Positions 28,655-36,688 of a DNA stretch of 64,000 nucleotides are shown piece after piece; the first letter of the stretch is position 1, and the number at the start of each line of letters is the position of its first letter. Origin of the DNA: Eubacteriales bacterium (GTDB lineage Bacteria > Bacillota > Clostridia > Lachnospirales > Lachnospiraceae); assembly GCA_030524175.1 (NCBI GenBank), contig JAUNHC010000018.1:44135-108134 (forward strand). The letters run 5' to 3'. Made by a program: the position numbers and the translations under genes. The notes under the pieces were generated by a model. That model did not search any database, was not told the DNA's origin, and worked only from the letters and a program-made list of their open reading frames with translations.

Positions 28655-29834
28655 AAAAACAGCCCGATTTTTTTCTAAGCCTTTAATGGGGCAGACGATC
28701 AAGGCCAACTGGGGATTATGCCTTGCAATATTACTTATCATGATACTTCTTGGAAACGTCATGAACTATGCCATGAGCATGATGGCAACGGAAAAGTCCG
28801 ATGTGGACGTCACAGAGTACCAGGAAAACTTCTACTCCTATTTGGGAGCGTTAGCCACCTATGACACAATGACCCAGCAGGAATTGTCTTACGATGATTT
28901 TGTAAACGGAAACAATGAGGCAGCATATGAAACAGCTTTTGAGATGCTGAATGCACAGGCTGACATGGACCTTAGTACAGACGGTTTCCGCCAGTCCATA
29001 GACGGACTGTCACAATCCGACATAAGCCTTGACAAATATGTAAAGCAATTTGAATATGTGTATGCTCTGAACCAATCGGAAGGTGTGTTTGACAAAGAAG
29101 AACTGACAATTTCTGAAATGCTTACCGTCACACTGGATATGATGGGGGTTTCCTCAGATATGGTGGAGAAAATGAGTGAAATGAATCCCGCCTCCATGAT
29201 GAACCAAATGTATTATACGGCAATGGGCTTACTTCCCATTTTCATTCTTATTGTAATCCTGGCAAATTCTCTCATTGCCAATCAGGTTGACCGGGGTTCC
29301 ATGGCATATGTACTGTCCACACCTACCAAACGCTCAGCAGTTGCCATAACACAGATGGTATTTATGATCGTTGTACCGTTTTTGATGGTCGCTATTGTCT
29401 GTGCAACCCGGGTGGGAACTTCCCTGCTGTTTTACGATGAAGTAAATGTACCGGGAATCATTGCCTTGTTCGGCGGAATGTATATTCTTGTTGAAGCAGT
29501 ATGTGCACTGTGCTTTATGGGAAGCTGCCTGTTCTCACAAAGCAAAAAATCAATGGCTTTTGGCGGCGGACTTGCAGTTTGGTTTTTCCTTGCATCCATG
29601 ATCGGTCTGTTTGGATCAGAAAATATGGTCAATACGGGAATGGGTGTGGAGGAACTTAGCGTATTTAACAAGCTCACTCTGGTGGGTTTATATGATGTGG
29701 ACTCCTTGTCAACCATCGGCACCGGCAATGTGGATACCACCTTTGTATGGAAGCTGTTAGTTTTAATCGCTGTGGCAATTGTTTGTTATACAGTGGGCGC
29801 AGTGAGATTTTCTAAAAAAGATTTACCGCTGTAA
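28641..29834 (+). CDS. ABC-2 type transporter permease
   Basis: 397 residues. One membrane helix near 25-50, a large extracytoplasmic acidic loop (about 50-185), then five hydrophobic segments (from MYYTAMGLLPIFILIVILANSL onward). Overlaps the second ATPase gene by 14 bp. Substrate unknown; the TetR-ABC-ABC-permease set suggests inducible export of a toxic compound. Confidence 0.87.
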   Translation: METNKKTARFFSKPLMGQTIKANWGLCLAILLIMILLGNVMNYAMSMMATEKSDVDVTEYQENFYSYLGALATYDTMTQQELSYDDFVNGNNEAAYETAFEMLNAQADMDLSTDGFRQSIDGLSQSDISLDKYVKQFEYVYALNQSEGVFDKEELTISEMLTVTLDMMGVSSDMVEKMSEMNPASMMNQMYYTAMGLLPIFILIVILANSLIANQVDRGSMAYVLSTPTKRSAVAITQMVFMIVVPFLMVAIVCATRVGTSLLFYDEVNVPGIIALFGGMYILVEAVCALCFMGSCLFSQSKKSMAFGGGLAVWFFLASMIGLFGSENMVNTGMGVEELSVFNKLTLVGLYDVDSLSTIGTGNVDTTFVWKLLVLIAVAIVCYTVGAVRFSKKDLPL

Positions 29835-29848
29835 TATAAAAGAAAACG

Positions 29849-29899
29849 CCAGGGATAAATCTCTTTCACTAAAGAAATTTATCTCTGGTGAATTTTATT
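29849..29899 (+). terminator. Terminator of the ABC operon
   Basis: CCAGGGATAAAT (29849-29860) pairs with ATTTATCTCTGG (29877-29888) with one G-U, an inner CTTT/AAAG pair, then TGAATTTTATTT. Confidence 0.8.
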
Positions 29900-29975
29900 T
29901 ATACAGGGTACTGTTCAATTTTCAGACACTCTGAAAATCTTCTTATTCTCCTGATCTTCCCACATTTCTCCCGTC

Positions 29976-30155
29976 TCACACATTCTTACCGTTCTTGCAG
30001 ACTGTCCCATTTACGCACCTTTCATAATTAATCCCTGCCATAGCCAAATCCACTCTTTGTTCAATAATCTCATCAACCTTTTCTTTCGGCAATTGATCAA
30101 ATGTATAATATTTCCCATCTATGCGGATCCGGGGGACAATTTCAATCTTTTTCAT
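29976..30155 (-). CDS. Small basic protein, candidate recombination directionality factor
   Basis: 59 residues, MKKIEIVPRIRIDGKYYTFD then QLPKEKVDEIIEQRVDLAMAG and a short tail with two Cys. GGGAGG lies 7 bases before the ATG. It is divergent from the serine recombinase, 265 bp away, and inside the element. Directionality factors of large serine recombinases are typically small and encoded near the integrase (for example in the C. difficile skin element). The family itself is not recognised, so this role is inference from size and position. Confidence 0.6.
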   Translation of the reverse strand: MKKIEIVPRIRIDGKYYTFDQLPKEKVDEIIEQRVDLAMAGINYERCVNGTVCKNGKNV

Positions 30156-30419
30156 TTTGACACCTCCCTTGATTATGTTATGAAACTCAGTCCCCTATGG
30201 TTCCTAACAACTTACTAATACCCTCTCAATTACTCCGATGAAAATATGGCGTAGACCCTGGCAGGATATTGCCGGTGGCAGTAAGGGCGTACCCAATTCT
30301 GAGGCAGTCTTTTTTACGGAAACTTTCCATATATTAGTGATGCCAGGGGCAAAAGGCCCTGCCATGCATAGCGACATGTGCTTTTAGCCCCTGTCATCCT
30401 ATTAATAAGAGGTGATATA
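30156..30419. other. Leader region of the serine recombinase
   Basis: No gene. CATATATTA at 30328-30336 fits the sigma-E/sigma-K -10 pattern (CATANNNTA), but no good -35 is seen at the right distance. Downstream, AGGGGCAAAAG (near 30345) can pair with CTTTTAGCCCCT (near 30372), so the leader may fold before the start codon at 30420. Confidence 0.4.
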
Positions 30420-31847
30420 ATGTCAGAAAAAGAAATACAAAGAATAAAAACCGGGGCATTATATATACGAGTTTCCACTCACGACCAGGATGATCTGTCT
30501 CCTGATGCGCAAAAACGCCTTTTACAGGAATATGCTGAAAAAAATTATATTCACATTCCAAAAGAATTCATCTTTGTTGAAAGTGTTTCCGGACGAAACG
30601 TGAAAAAACGTCTTGAATTTCAACGTATGATATCCATGGCAAAAACTCCGGAACATCCCTTCGATATCATTCTCGTGTGGAAATACAGCCGTTTTGCCAG
30701 GAACCAGGAAGAATCCATTGTATATAAAAGCATGTTAAAAAAAGATAATGTGGATGTTATCAGTATCTCGGAGCCTGTGATAGACGGCCCCTTCGGAAGC
30801 CTGATAGAACGTATCATAGAATGGATGGACGAATATTATTCAATCCGTCTTTCCGGTGAGGTCATTCGAGGTATGAAAGAAAAAGCACTTAAACATGGCT
30901 ATCAGACCACACCGCCTCTGGGGTATAAAGCTGTGGGAAACGGCAAGCCTTTTATTATAGATGAGGAGGAATTTAAAATCGTGTCTTTTATATTCTCTCA
31001 ATATGATGACTATGCACAAGACTGTACAGCAATTGCAAGAAAATGCAATGACCTGGGATATCGTACGAAACGGGGAAATCTTTTTGAAAAAAGAACCATA
31101 GATTATATCCTTCACAATCCTTTCTATACAGGAACTGTGACCTGGAACGGACAAAGCTTTGAAGGCTCTCATGAAGTACGATACACCAAAGAACAGTTTG
31201 CCGGCCGGATCAAACTTATGGACGCCCGCAAGCGCCCGTCTAATCACAGAAATCCGTCCGTCTGCAGGCACTGGCTTTCCGGTTTGATCAAATGCTCGGT
31301 ATGCGGTGCCACCCTGGCTTATTCCGGCAGTTCCGGGACCCCTAACTTTCAGTGCTGGAAATATGCCAAGGGTATTCATAAGACCTCCAGCAGCATCACG
31401 GTCAAAAAAATGGAACGGCTGATCCTGGAATATTTTGAAGAGATCCTCAATGGAAAGGACTTTCACTATGTTCAGAAAAAAAATCCCGAAAAAAATATTA
31501 ACCGATCAGAGATATTGCAGTCAGAATTGTCCCGTCTCTCTGCTAAAGAACAGCGGATCAAATTGGCTTACGAAAATGAAGTGGACACTCTGGAGGAATA
31601 TTGTGTAAATAAACAACGCCTGCAAAATCAACGTACTGCCATAATGCAAGAGTTATCTTCCCTGGATTGCGGATCACCTGTTATTTCTAAAGAAGACGTG
31701 CTGGCCCGTATACAATCCGTATATGACGTTATACGAAATCCTGATGTCAGTTATGATATTAAAGGAAATTTTATACGTACGGTGATCAATGAAATTGTAT
31801 ACGATAAAAATACAGGAAAAGCATATTTTGACGTCATCATTTCTTAG
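30420..31847 (+). CDS. Large serine recombinase (site-specific integrase/excisionase)
   Basis: 475 residues. Catalytic N-terminal resolvase domain with ALYIRVSTHDQ (nucleophile Ser19), the SGRN and WKYSRFARN segments, a Recombinase domain (about 160-270: TPPLGYKAVGNGKPF, FYTGTVTWNG), a zinc ribbon (CSVCGATL ... CW) and a C-terminal coiled coil (about 360-420). Large serine recombinases join attP and attB without host factors and need a directionality factor to excise. The start at 30420 has AGAGGTG upstream. Its stop is 40 bp from the right end of the element in cotJC, so it almost certainly made this insertion and could reverse it. Confidence 0.95.
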   Translation: MSEKEIQRIKTGALYIRVSTHDQDDLSPDAQKRLLQEYAEKNYIHIPKEFIFVESVSGRNVKKRLEFQRMISMAKTPEHPFDIILVWKYSRFARNQEESIVYKSMLKKDNVDVISISEPVIDGPFGSLIERIIEWMDEYYSIRLSGEVIRGMKEKALKHGYQTTPPLGYKAVGNGKPFIIDEEEFKIVSFIFSQYDDYAQDCTAIARKCNDLGYRTKRGNLFEKRTIDYILHNPFYTGTVTWNGQSFEGSHEVRYTKEQFAGRIKLMDARKRPSNHRNPSVCRHWLSGLIKCSVCGATLAYSGSSGTPNFQCWKYAKGIHKTSSSITVKKMERLILEYFEEILNGKDFHYVQKKNPEKNINRSEILQSELSRLSAKEQRIKLAYENEVDTLEEYCVNKQRLQNQRTAIMQELSSLDCGSPVISKEDVLARIQSVYDVIRNPDVSYDIKGNFIRTVINEIVYDKNTGKAYFDVIIS

Positions 31848-31887
31848 TCCCTGTCAATCTCCGTTTTCTTATAGGCTGCCGCAATTG

Positions 31888-31895
31888 GGCGGTCC
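31888..31895 (+). other. attR core of the cotJC element
   Basis: GGCGGTCC within CAATTGGGCGGTCCGGATGG, in the same codon phase as attL. In the excised circle the core would be flanked by GCTGC and GCAGC arms (GCTGC near 31876, GCAGC near 17675), an inverted repeat expected of attP. Confidence 0.8.
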
Positions 31896-32430
31896 GGATG
31901 GAGAGATAAGTGCATCCATGCGTTATCTTTCCCAGCGTTTTACTATGCCAAACCGTATGTCTATGGCTGTTCTCAATGACATCGGCACCGAGGAGCTCGC
32001 TCATTTAGAAATGGTTTCCACTATTGTCCATCAGTTGACCCGTGACCTCAGTATGGAAGAAATCGAAAAATCCGGTTTCGGAAACTATTATATTGACCAT
32101 GCAGTTGCCATATGGCCCCAGGCAGCGGGCGGAATTCCTTTTAACGCATGTGAATTCCAGTCAAAAGGCGATCCTATCACAGATCTTCACGAGGACCTGG
32201 CTGCAGAACAGAAAGCCCGCTCCACTTACGATAATATTCTACGTGTAGTACGCGACATGCCGGAAATTGCTGACCCCATTAAGTTCCTCCGTGCCCGTGA
32301 AGTAGTTCATTACCAGCGATTTGGCGAAGCTCTCCGTTCCATTCAGGAGCAGTTGGATTCCAACAACTTCTATGCGTTCAACCCAAGCTTCGACAATCCT
32401 TGTAAAGCAAGCTGCAAAGACTGCAAGTAG
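31888..32430 (+). CDS. cotJC: CotJC, 3' part (gene interrupted)
   Basis: 180 codons reading GGPDGEISASMRYLSQRF and on to the stop, the body of CotJC. It is a ferritin-like, manganese-catalase family protein: EELAHLEMV, DLHEDLAAEQKAR and AREVVHYQRFGEAL hold the Glu and His metal ligands. The C-terminus (CKASCKDCK) is Cys-rich. There is no start codon or ribosome site for this part; it can be expressed only when joined to codons 1-29 at 17575-17661. It shows no internal stop or frameshift, so it is still under selection or was interrupted recently. Confidence 0.92.
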   Translation, partial: GGPDGEISASMRYLSQRFTMPNRMSMAVLNDIGTEELAHLEMVSTIVHQLTRDLSMEEIEKSGFGNYYIDHAVAIWPQAAGGIPFNACEFQSKGDPITDLHEDLAAEQKARSTYDNILRVVRDMPEIADPIKFLRAREVVHYQRFGEALRSIQEQLDSNNFYAFNPSFDNPCKASCKDCK

Positions 32431-32504
32431 TGCGTATGGCTGGTTATGGAAATACTGACTGCTTGATGGATCATCAGGCTATCGTATTTTCCACTCCTGT
32501 AAAG

Positions 32505-32542
32505 CAAACAGAATGCCGGAGATATATCCGGCACTCTGTTTG
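32505..32542 (+). terminator. Probable cotJ operon terminator
   Basis: Sixteen-base arms with one internal mismatch around GATATA, about 75 bp after the cotJC stop; only a weak T-tract follows. Confidence 0.6.
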
Positions 32543-32854
32543 TTACAATAATGTAAATCACGATGCCAAGGTCAAAACTTCCGGGCCTCTGTATCCTCAT
32601 AGGAAAATGATTTATTATGCGGGGGATAAGGATATTTTATCCTCACATATTCCAAAATTTATTGAATCAACAGGGATATCTCCGCATATAAAAAAAATAA
32701 AATTTTAACCCCCCGGGTAGCTTGTAATCTCACCAAAGTTTGTTAAAATAGTATCAACAACACAAAGAATGTGTTGAAATTCACTCTTAATTGCATGTCA
32801 TACCTCCACCCATAAAGACATGCTGCACGCAATCAATAATCAGGAAATCATCCT

Positions 32855-32899
32855 ATAAGAAAAGCAGCTATAGAAGACTCTATAACTGCTTTTCTTATA
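32855..32899 (-). terminator. Terminator of the nitroreductase gene
   Basis: Arms TATAAGAAAAGCAG and CTGCTTTTCTTATA with an inner TATAGA/TCTATA pairing, 13 bp beyond the stop at 32912; T-rich on both strands. Confidence 0.8.
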
Positions 32900-32911
32900 C
32901 ACTTTATCCCA

Positions 32912-33712
32912 TTACAGCCAGGTTACCTCTGGTGTTTTCCTGGGTGCAGTCCGGTGATATGTAACATCAGGATATCCCGCAAGAATACATGCAAGAATCT
33001 CCCTGTCTCCTGTACCGAGAAACTGTCTCACCTGCGGAAGCATCATGGATATTCTTGCCAAATATCCATTATACATAAACCCAAGTCCCAAAGAACAGGC
33101 CATCAACTCCATATTCTGAGCGGCAAGCCCTGCATCCAGAGCCCTGTCACCTAATATATAAATAACAGCCGGAGCATTCCGAAAAAGCATTTCCTTCTCT
33201 TCCAAAGTATTTCTATCTTCATAAAAAGTCTTTAGCTTTCTCCAGAAAAACTCTTGCCCTTTCATCACTTCCGGCATTTCGCCGAAAACCACCTGTCCCA
33301 GTTCTTCAAAAACCAGTCTCTTCAGCTCATCCCTGTTTTCCTGTACCATGATATAAGATACTTCCTGCCGATTGGAGGCTGTAGCGGTATGCATACCTGC
33401 ATCTATGAGCAATTCAAGCTTTTTCCGCTCAATTACCTGATCCTTAAATCTCCGTATACTCCTGCGGAATTTGATTGCGTGCAGCATATTATCAGGCTCC
33501 ACCGAAAAGCTTTCCCTACAGTATTCCTCAGGTTTATCCTCATAATTGTCAATGGACACTGCACCTGCCGGACATACTGCCACACAATGTCCGCACAAGA
33601 GACAGGGCTGCATTGCCCTCATCTCTTTGCCCTCCTGCCAAATGGCCTGCTGAATGCAGTCCCGTGCACATTCTCCGCACAAGATACATTTTTCTTTATC
33701 AAATAAAATCAT
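32912..33712 (-). CDS. Ferredoxin-domain nitroreductase
   Basis: 266 residues. Residues 1-60 hold two [4Fe-4S] motifs (CILCGECARDC and CLLCGHCVAVCP); residues about 75-260 form an FMN-dependent nitroreductase domain (KFRRSIRRFKDQ, TATASNRQ, SLGLGFMYNGYL). Such proteins move electrons from iron-sulfur clusters to FMN and reduce nitro or quinone-like compounds; physiological substrate unknown. AGGAGAG precedes the ATG. Stands alone. Confidence 0.92.
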   Translation of the reverse strand: MILFDKEKCILCGECARDCIQQAIWQEGKEMRAMQPCLLCGHCVAVCPAGAVSIDNYEDKPEEYCRESFSVEPDNMLHAIKFRRSIRRFKDQVIERKKLELLIDAGMHTATASNRQEVSYIMVQENRDELKRLVFEELGQVVFGEMPEVMKGQEFFWRKLKTFYEDRNTLEEKEMLFRNAPAVIYILGDRALDAGLAAQNMELMACSLGLGFMYNGYLARISMMLPQVRQFLGTGDREILACILAGYPDVTYHRTAPRKTPEVTWL

Positions 33713-33796
33713 AGCTTACTCTCCTGTTTCCACGAATTTAAAATTATAGCTGCCATATTTTCCGCCAGTTCTCTACCTCCATAGACTGCCTCAATT

Positions 33797-34195
33797 CTAT
33801 TTAAAAGTAATGTCCGGATTTACTTTCTTTAACTCTTCCAAAAATCCTGCCTTATCCACAACCGAACACATAAACTCGTTACGTCTGCCTTTCACCGCTA
33901 TGCGGTCCAGCGAGGCGGCAGTAGATGACAATGGGTTATGTGTTTCATACACCTCTATGATATCACAAATTTTTATAGTATCCTTGAAAAAACCAAAAAC
34001 AACTGTAAGAGACTCCTGCGTCAGCAAAACATAATTCCTTAAGGCAATGGGCAAAAAAACCAGCTCATAAATCACCAGCCCGGCAAGGAGTGTAGTAGAT
34101 TCTTTTGGAGAAAATAACAACTGATACACAAAACTCCCAGTGCCATGCAAATATATTCCCCAAAACCATATTGCAATTTTTCCCTTAAATCTCAT
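33797..34195 (-). CDS. Membrane protein with bacterial PH-like domain
   Basis: 132 residues. Two hydrophobic segments in the first 55 residues are followed by a soluble domain (YVLLTQESLTVVFGFFKDTIKICDIIEVYETHNPLSSTAASLDRIAVKG) of the short bPH/DUF1200 type. The start at 34195 has AAGGAG 8 bases upstream; the frame runs to 34234 without a ribosome site. Function unknown. Confidence 0.75.
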   Translation of the reverse strand: MRFKGKIAIWFWGIYLHGTGSFVYQLLFSPKESTTLLAGLVIYELVFLPIALRNYVLLTQESLTVVFGFFKDTIKICDIIEVYETHNPLSSTAASLDRIAVKGRRNEFMCSVVDKAGFLEELKKVNPDITFK

Positions 34196-34387
34196 GGAAA
34201 GTTCTCCTTTTTCTGACCTGCGTCTTTCCAACATTGATATAAATCTCAGACAAAGTCTAAATAAAATTATACAGCAACTGAATCACATGTATATGTTATT
34301 AAAAAAGCAGGAAGCAATTTTCAATTGCTGAGATTTCTCTCTTCATTACTCACTTCCGAAAATGGTTGATTTTAGGGCATAAAAAAA

Positions 34388-34460
34388 TGGAGCATACGGG
34401 ATTCGAACCCGTGACCTCCACACTGCCAGTGTGGCGCGCTCCCAGCTGCGCTAATGCCCC
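34388..34460 (-). tRNA. tRNA-Ala (anticodon GGC)
   Basis: Reverse strand folds as a cloverleaf: acceptor GGGGCAT/ATGCTCC with the G3-U70 pair that identifies alanine tRNA, D stem GCGC/GCGC, anticodon stem CCACA/TGTGG with loop CTGGCAG (anticodon GGC), T stem ACGGG/CCCGT with loop TTCGAAT, discriminator A. CCA is not encoded. A T-run follows directly. Confidence 0.97.
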
Positions 34461-34471
34461 GTCAGGTAGTT

Positions 34472-34500
34472 ATTATAACATATCTTCTTTTCCATGTGAA
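34472..34500 (-). promoter_or_regulatory. tRNA-Ala promoter
   Basis: Minus strand TTCACA (34495-34500), 17 bases, TATAAT (34472-34477), 11 bases before the mature 5' end. Confidence 0.75.
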
Positions 34501-34759
34501 GTAGATAATACTTTTTTTTACATTTTTTTCAGTCCCTTTTTCAGCTATTTTAATCCTCCCCGTATCACCGTTCCCTCCTCCCCGCAGCTGTATCCTCTAT
34601 GATCCACTTGCTCGTGCTTCCTTGTCTCTGTTACCACGAAAAATAGTCCATTAACACAGTGGTTATAATAAGATTGTCATACTTTACCTGGAATCTTATT
34701 TTTAATCATGATAACTTGATAGTGAGACTATTATTATAGGCGTCTGTTATTTTACCATG
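34501..34759. other. Intergenic region
   Basis: Between the tRNA promoter and the MerR promoter I see no gene, RNA or repeat; the DNA is pyrimidine-rich on the plus strand. Confidence 0.5.
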
Positions 34760-34790
34760 TTGACTTTAACCTTAGGGCAAGGTGTAACAT
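34760..34790 (+). promoter_or_regulatory. MerR-type promoter with 19-bp spacer and operator
   Basis: TTGACT (34760-34765), a 19-base spacer and TAACAT (34785-34790), with the palindrome ACCTT-AGGGC-AAGGT (34769-34783) inside the spacer. Over-long spacers that a bound MerR protein untwists are the hallmark of MerR-activated promoters, so the downstream MerR gene is probably autoregulated. Confidence 0.8.
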
Positions 34791-34827
34791 AAAGGCAGCA
34801 CATAAAAAGCCATAAAGGAGAGCAAAG

Positions 34828-35673
34828 GTGTTATCTATTGGAGAATTTTCAAATATATGTAAAGTATCAACGAAAACACTTCGGTATTATGCCGAAATAG
34901 GATTAATCCATCCCAATGAAATCAATCCTGAAAACGGATATAGGTATTATTCTATTGAACAGTTAGAGACTATGTTGTTTATCAACCGCCTGAAATCCTA
35001 CAATTTTTCTCTGGAGGAAATCAAAACAATTCTTCAGTCACAGGAACTCCAGGACGAAGTGCTCTACTTTGAACTTCTGAAAAAGAAAAAAGAAATTGAA
35101 AAACAAGTACAGGAATATGAAAGAAGTTTAGAGCAGCTAAATCATGATATGTCAGTGCTGAAGCAGGGAAAATCCATTATGTCATATCTTGACAATATTG
35201 ATGTTCAGCTTGTTGAAATACCGGATATGAATCTTCTTTTTATCCGGAAGATGGTTCTTAAATGTGATTTTGCTGCAGCATATGCTGATAACTTTGGGAA
35301 ATTGCTTAGAAAGATTGGAAATGAAAAGTTGACGGCCATTGCTGCCCCAATGGTTCTTTTCCACAGCAGTGAATTCAGCCCGTTTGGCCTGGATACGGAA
35401 TTTGCTGTCCCGGTTAAGGAACGTGTAAAAGGGACAAGGGACTTTCGACCCGGCCTTTGTCTGAAAACGGTTCTCCACGGTTCTTACTGCAATCTTCCCT
35501 CTGTATACGCGAAACAGCGTGAATGGGCTGACCAGGAAGGCTATGAGAATGATAATGCTCTTTATGAAGTATATGTCACTGATCCGTCGGTTGTGTCAGA
35601 TGACAATGAGCTTATAACGGAAATCTATTATCCCGTAAAGATAAAATCACCCAATACCCGCCCAAAACAATAA
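34828..35673 (+). CDS. MerR-family regulator with GyrI-like effector domain
   Basis: 281 residues. N-terminal winged helix (LSIGEFSNICKVSTKTLRYYAEIGLIHP), a coiled coil (about 85-120) and a C-terminal effector-binding (BltR/GyrI-like) domain (VQLVEIPDMNLLFIRKMVL ... YEVYVTDPS). GTG start at 34828 with AAAGGAG 7 bases upstream. Followed 22 bp later by a serine hydrolase gene, likely co-transcribed. Confidence 0.9.
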   Translation: MLSIGEFSNICKVSTKTLRYYAEIGLIHPNEINPENGYRYYSIEQLETMLFINRLKSYNFSLEEIKTILQSQELQDEVLYFELLKKKKEIEKQVQEYERSLEQLNHDMSVLKQGKSIMSYLDNIDVQLVEIPDMNLLFIRKMVLKCDFAAAYADNFGKLLRKIGNEKLTAIAAPMVLFHSSEFSPFGLDTEFAVPVKERVKGTRDFRPGLCLKTVLHGSYCNLPSVYAKQREWADQEGYENDNALYEVYVTDPSVVSDDNELITEIYYPVKIKSPNTRPKQ

Positions 35674-35695
35674 GGGACACAAAGGAGATAAATCA

Positions 35696-36688
35696 ATGAG
35701 TCAAGAAGAGATTTTAAAACTGGAAAAACTAATATCAAAGGAATATAGTAATATCGCCGGTATTGTTGTACGCAAAGACAATAAAACTTTATATGAGAAT
35801 TATTTTAATGAATGTACAGATACCAGCCATATCCATGTCTATTCTGTATCCAAAAGCATAGTCTCCATATTGATCGGGATTGCTTTAGACAAAAACTATA
35901 TCAAGGATATAGATCAAAAGGTATTGGATTTTTTCCCGGATTACAAAGTGAAAAGAGGGGAGACCACTATACAGCAGATCACTGTCAGGAATCTGCTGAC
36001 AATGACGGCTCCGTATAAATATAAAGCAGCTCCGTTAACCTATATAAAATATTTCATGAGTAATGACTGGTTAAAATTCACCCTGGATTTGTTAGGAGGG
36101 AAACAGCCAATAGGCAAATTTCAATATACTCCCCTTGTGGGCCCGGATATTTTGACAGGCATACTTGTTAAGGCAACAGGACAGTCCGTATTTGATTTTG
36201 CAGCAGAAAATTTATTCACTCCCCTGGGGATTACAGTGGAAAAAAACATAGTCTTACATAGCGCAAAAGAACAAAGTGCTTTTAATAAATCAACAGACAT
36301 CAGCGGCTGGGTCACCGACCTAACAGGATTAAATTCAGGCGGGTGGGGACTTACACTTTCCCCATGTGATATGGCAAAACTAGGACAATTATATGTAAAC
36401 GATGGGGTATGGAACAACACACAGATCATATCTTCAAAATGGATAAATGAAAGTATAACGGAACACAGCCGATGGGAAGAGAATGATCTGCCTTACGGAT
36501 ATTTATGGTGGATCATTGATGAGAAGGAACAAGCATGTGCCGCCATGGGAGACGGAGGAAATGTCATTTATTTTAATAGGAAGAAAAAAATAGTAATCTC
36601 TATTGCATCTTTATTTGTGCAAAATCCAAAGGATCGTATCGGCCTTATCAGAGATTATATTGAGCCAATGTTTGAACACCTAATATAA
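35696..36688 (+). CDS. Beta-lactamase-family (class C-like) serine hydrolase
   Basis: 330 residues. The SxxK nucleophile motif is VYSVSKSI (near 50); the Tyr motif region reads QYTPLVGPDILTGIL, not the usual YSN, and the C-terminal GDGGNVIYF stands for the KTG/HxG strand. No signal peptide, so it is probably cytoplasmic; esterase or amidase activity is more likely than antibiotic hydrolysis. Probably in one operon with the MerR gene. Confidence 0.87.
   Translation: MSQEEILKLEKLISKEYSNIAGIVVRKDNKTLYENYFNECTDTSHIHVYSVSKSIVSILIGIALDKNYIKDIDQKVLDFFPDYKVKRGETTIQQITVRNLLTMTAPYKYKAAPLTYIKYFMSNDWLKFTLDLLGGKQPIGKFQYTPLVGPDILTGILVKATGQSVFDFAAENLFTPLGITVEKNIVLHSAKEQSAFNKSTDISGWVTDLTGLNSGGWGLTLSPCDMAKLGQLYVNDGVWNNTQIISSKWINESITEHSRWEENDLPYGYLWWIIDEKEQACAAMGDGGNVIYFNRKKKIVISIASLFVQNPKDRIGLIRDYIEPMFEHLI

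Larger units (their letters stand above)
17662..31895. mobile_element. 14.2-kb serine-recombinase element splitting cotJC (skin-like)
   Basis: The element lies between two copies of GGCGGTCC (17662-17669 and 31888-31895), 14,226 bp apart. Both copies begin at the first base of the same cotJC codon phase, so recombination between them joins the two gene parts in frame into a 209-residue CotJC. A large serine recombinase gene ends 40 bp from the right junction and a 59-residue candidate directionality factor is divergent from it. Cargo is ordinary regulation and efflux genes. No phage structural, replication or conjugation genes are seen. Compare the sigK skin elements and SPbeta in spsM, where excision in the mother cell restores a sporulation gene; excision here is inferred. 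Confidence 0.9.
32431..32911. other. Intergenic region with two hairpins
   Basis: No gene seen in 480 bp. The hairpin at 32505-32542 (CAAACAGA.TGCCGGA / TCCGGCA.TCTGTTTG) probably ends the cotJ transcript. TTGTTAAAATAGTATCAACAACACAAAG near 32740 contains short TTG/CAA inverted repeats of unknown meaning. Confidence 0.5.

Noticed and set aside
30840-31466. Minus-strand open frame inside the recombinase gene
   Set aside because: Antisense shadow; no domain recognised and the plus strand has full recombinase motifs.
31789-31887. Open frame running into the cotJC 3' part from inside the recombinase gene
   Set aside because: It overlaps the recombinase in another frame and lacks a start or ribosome site; only sequence from the core at 31888 matches CotJC.
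17662-31895. Prophage as the element type
   Set aside because: No capsid, portal, tail, lysis or replication gene was found; only the recombinase is phage-like.
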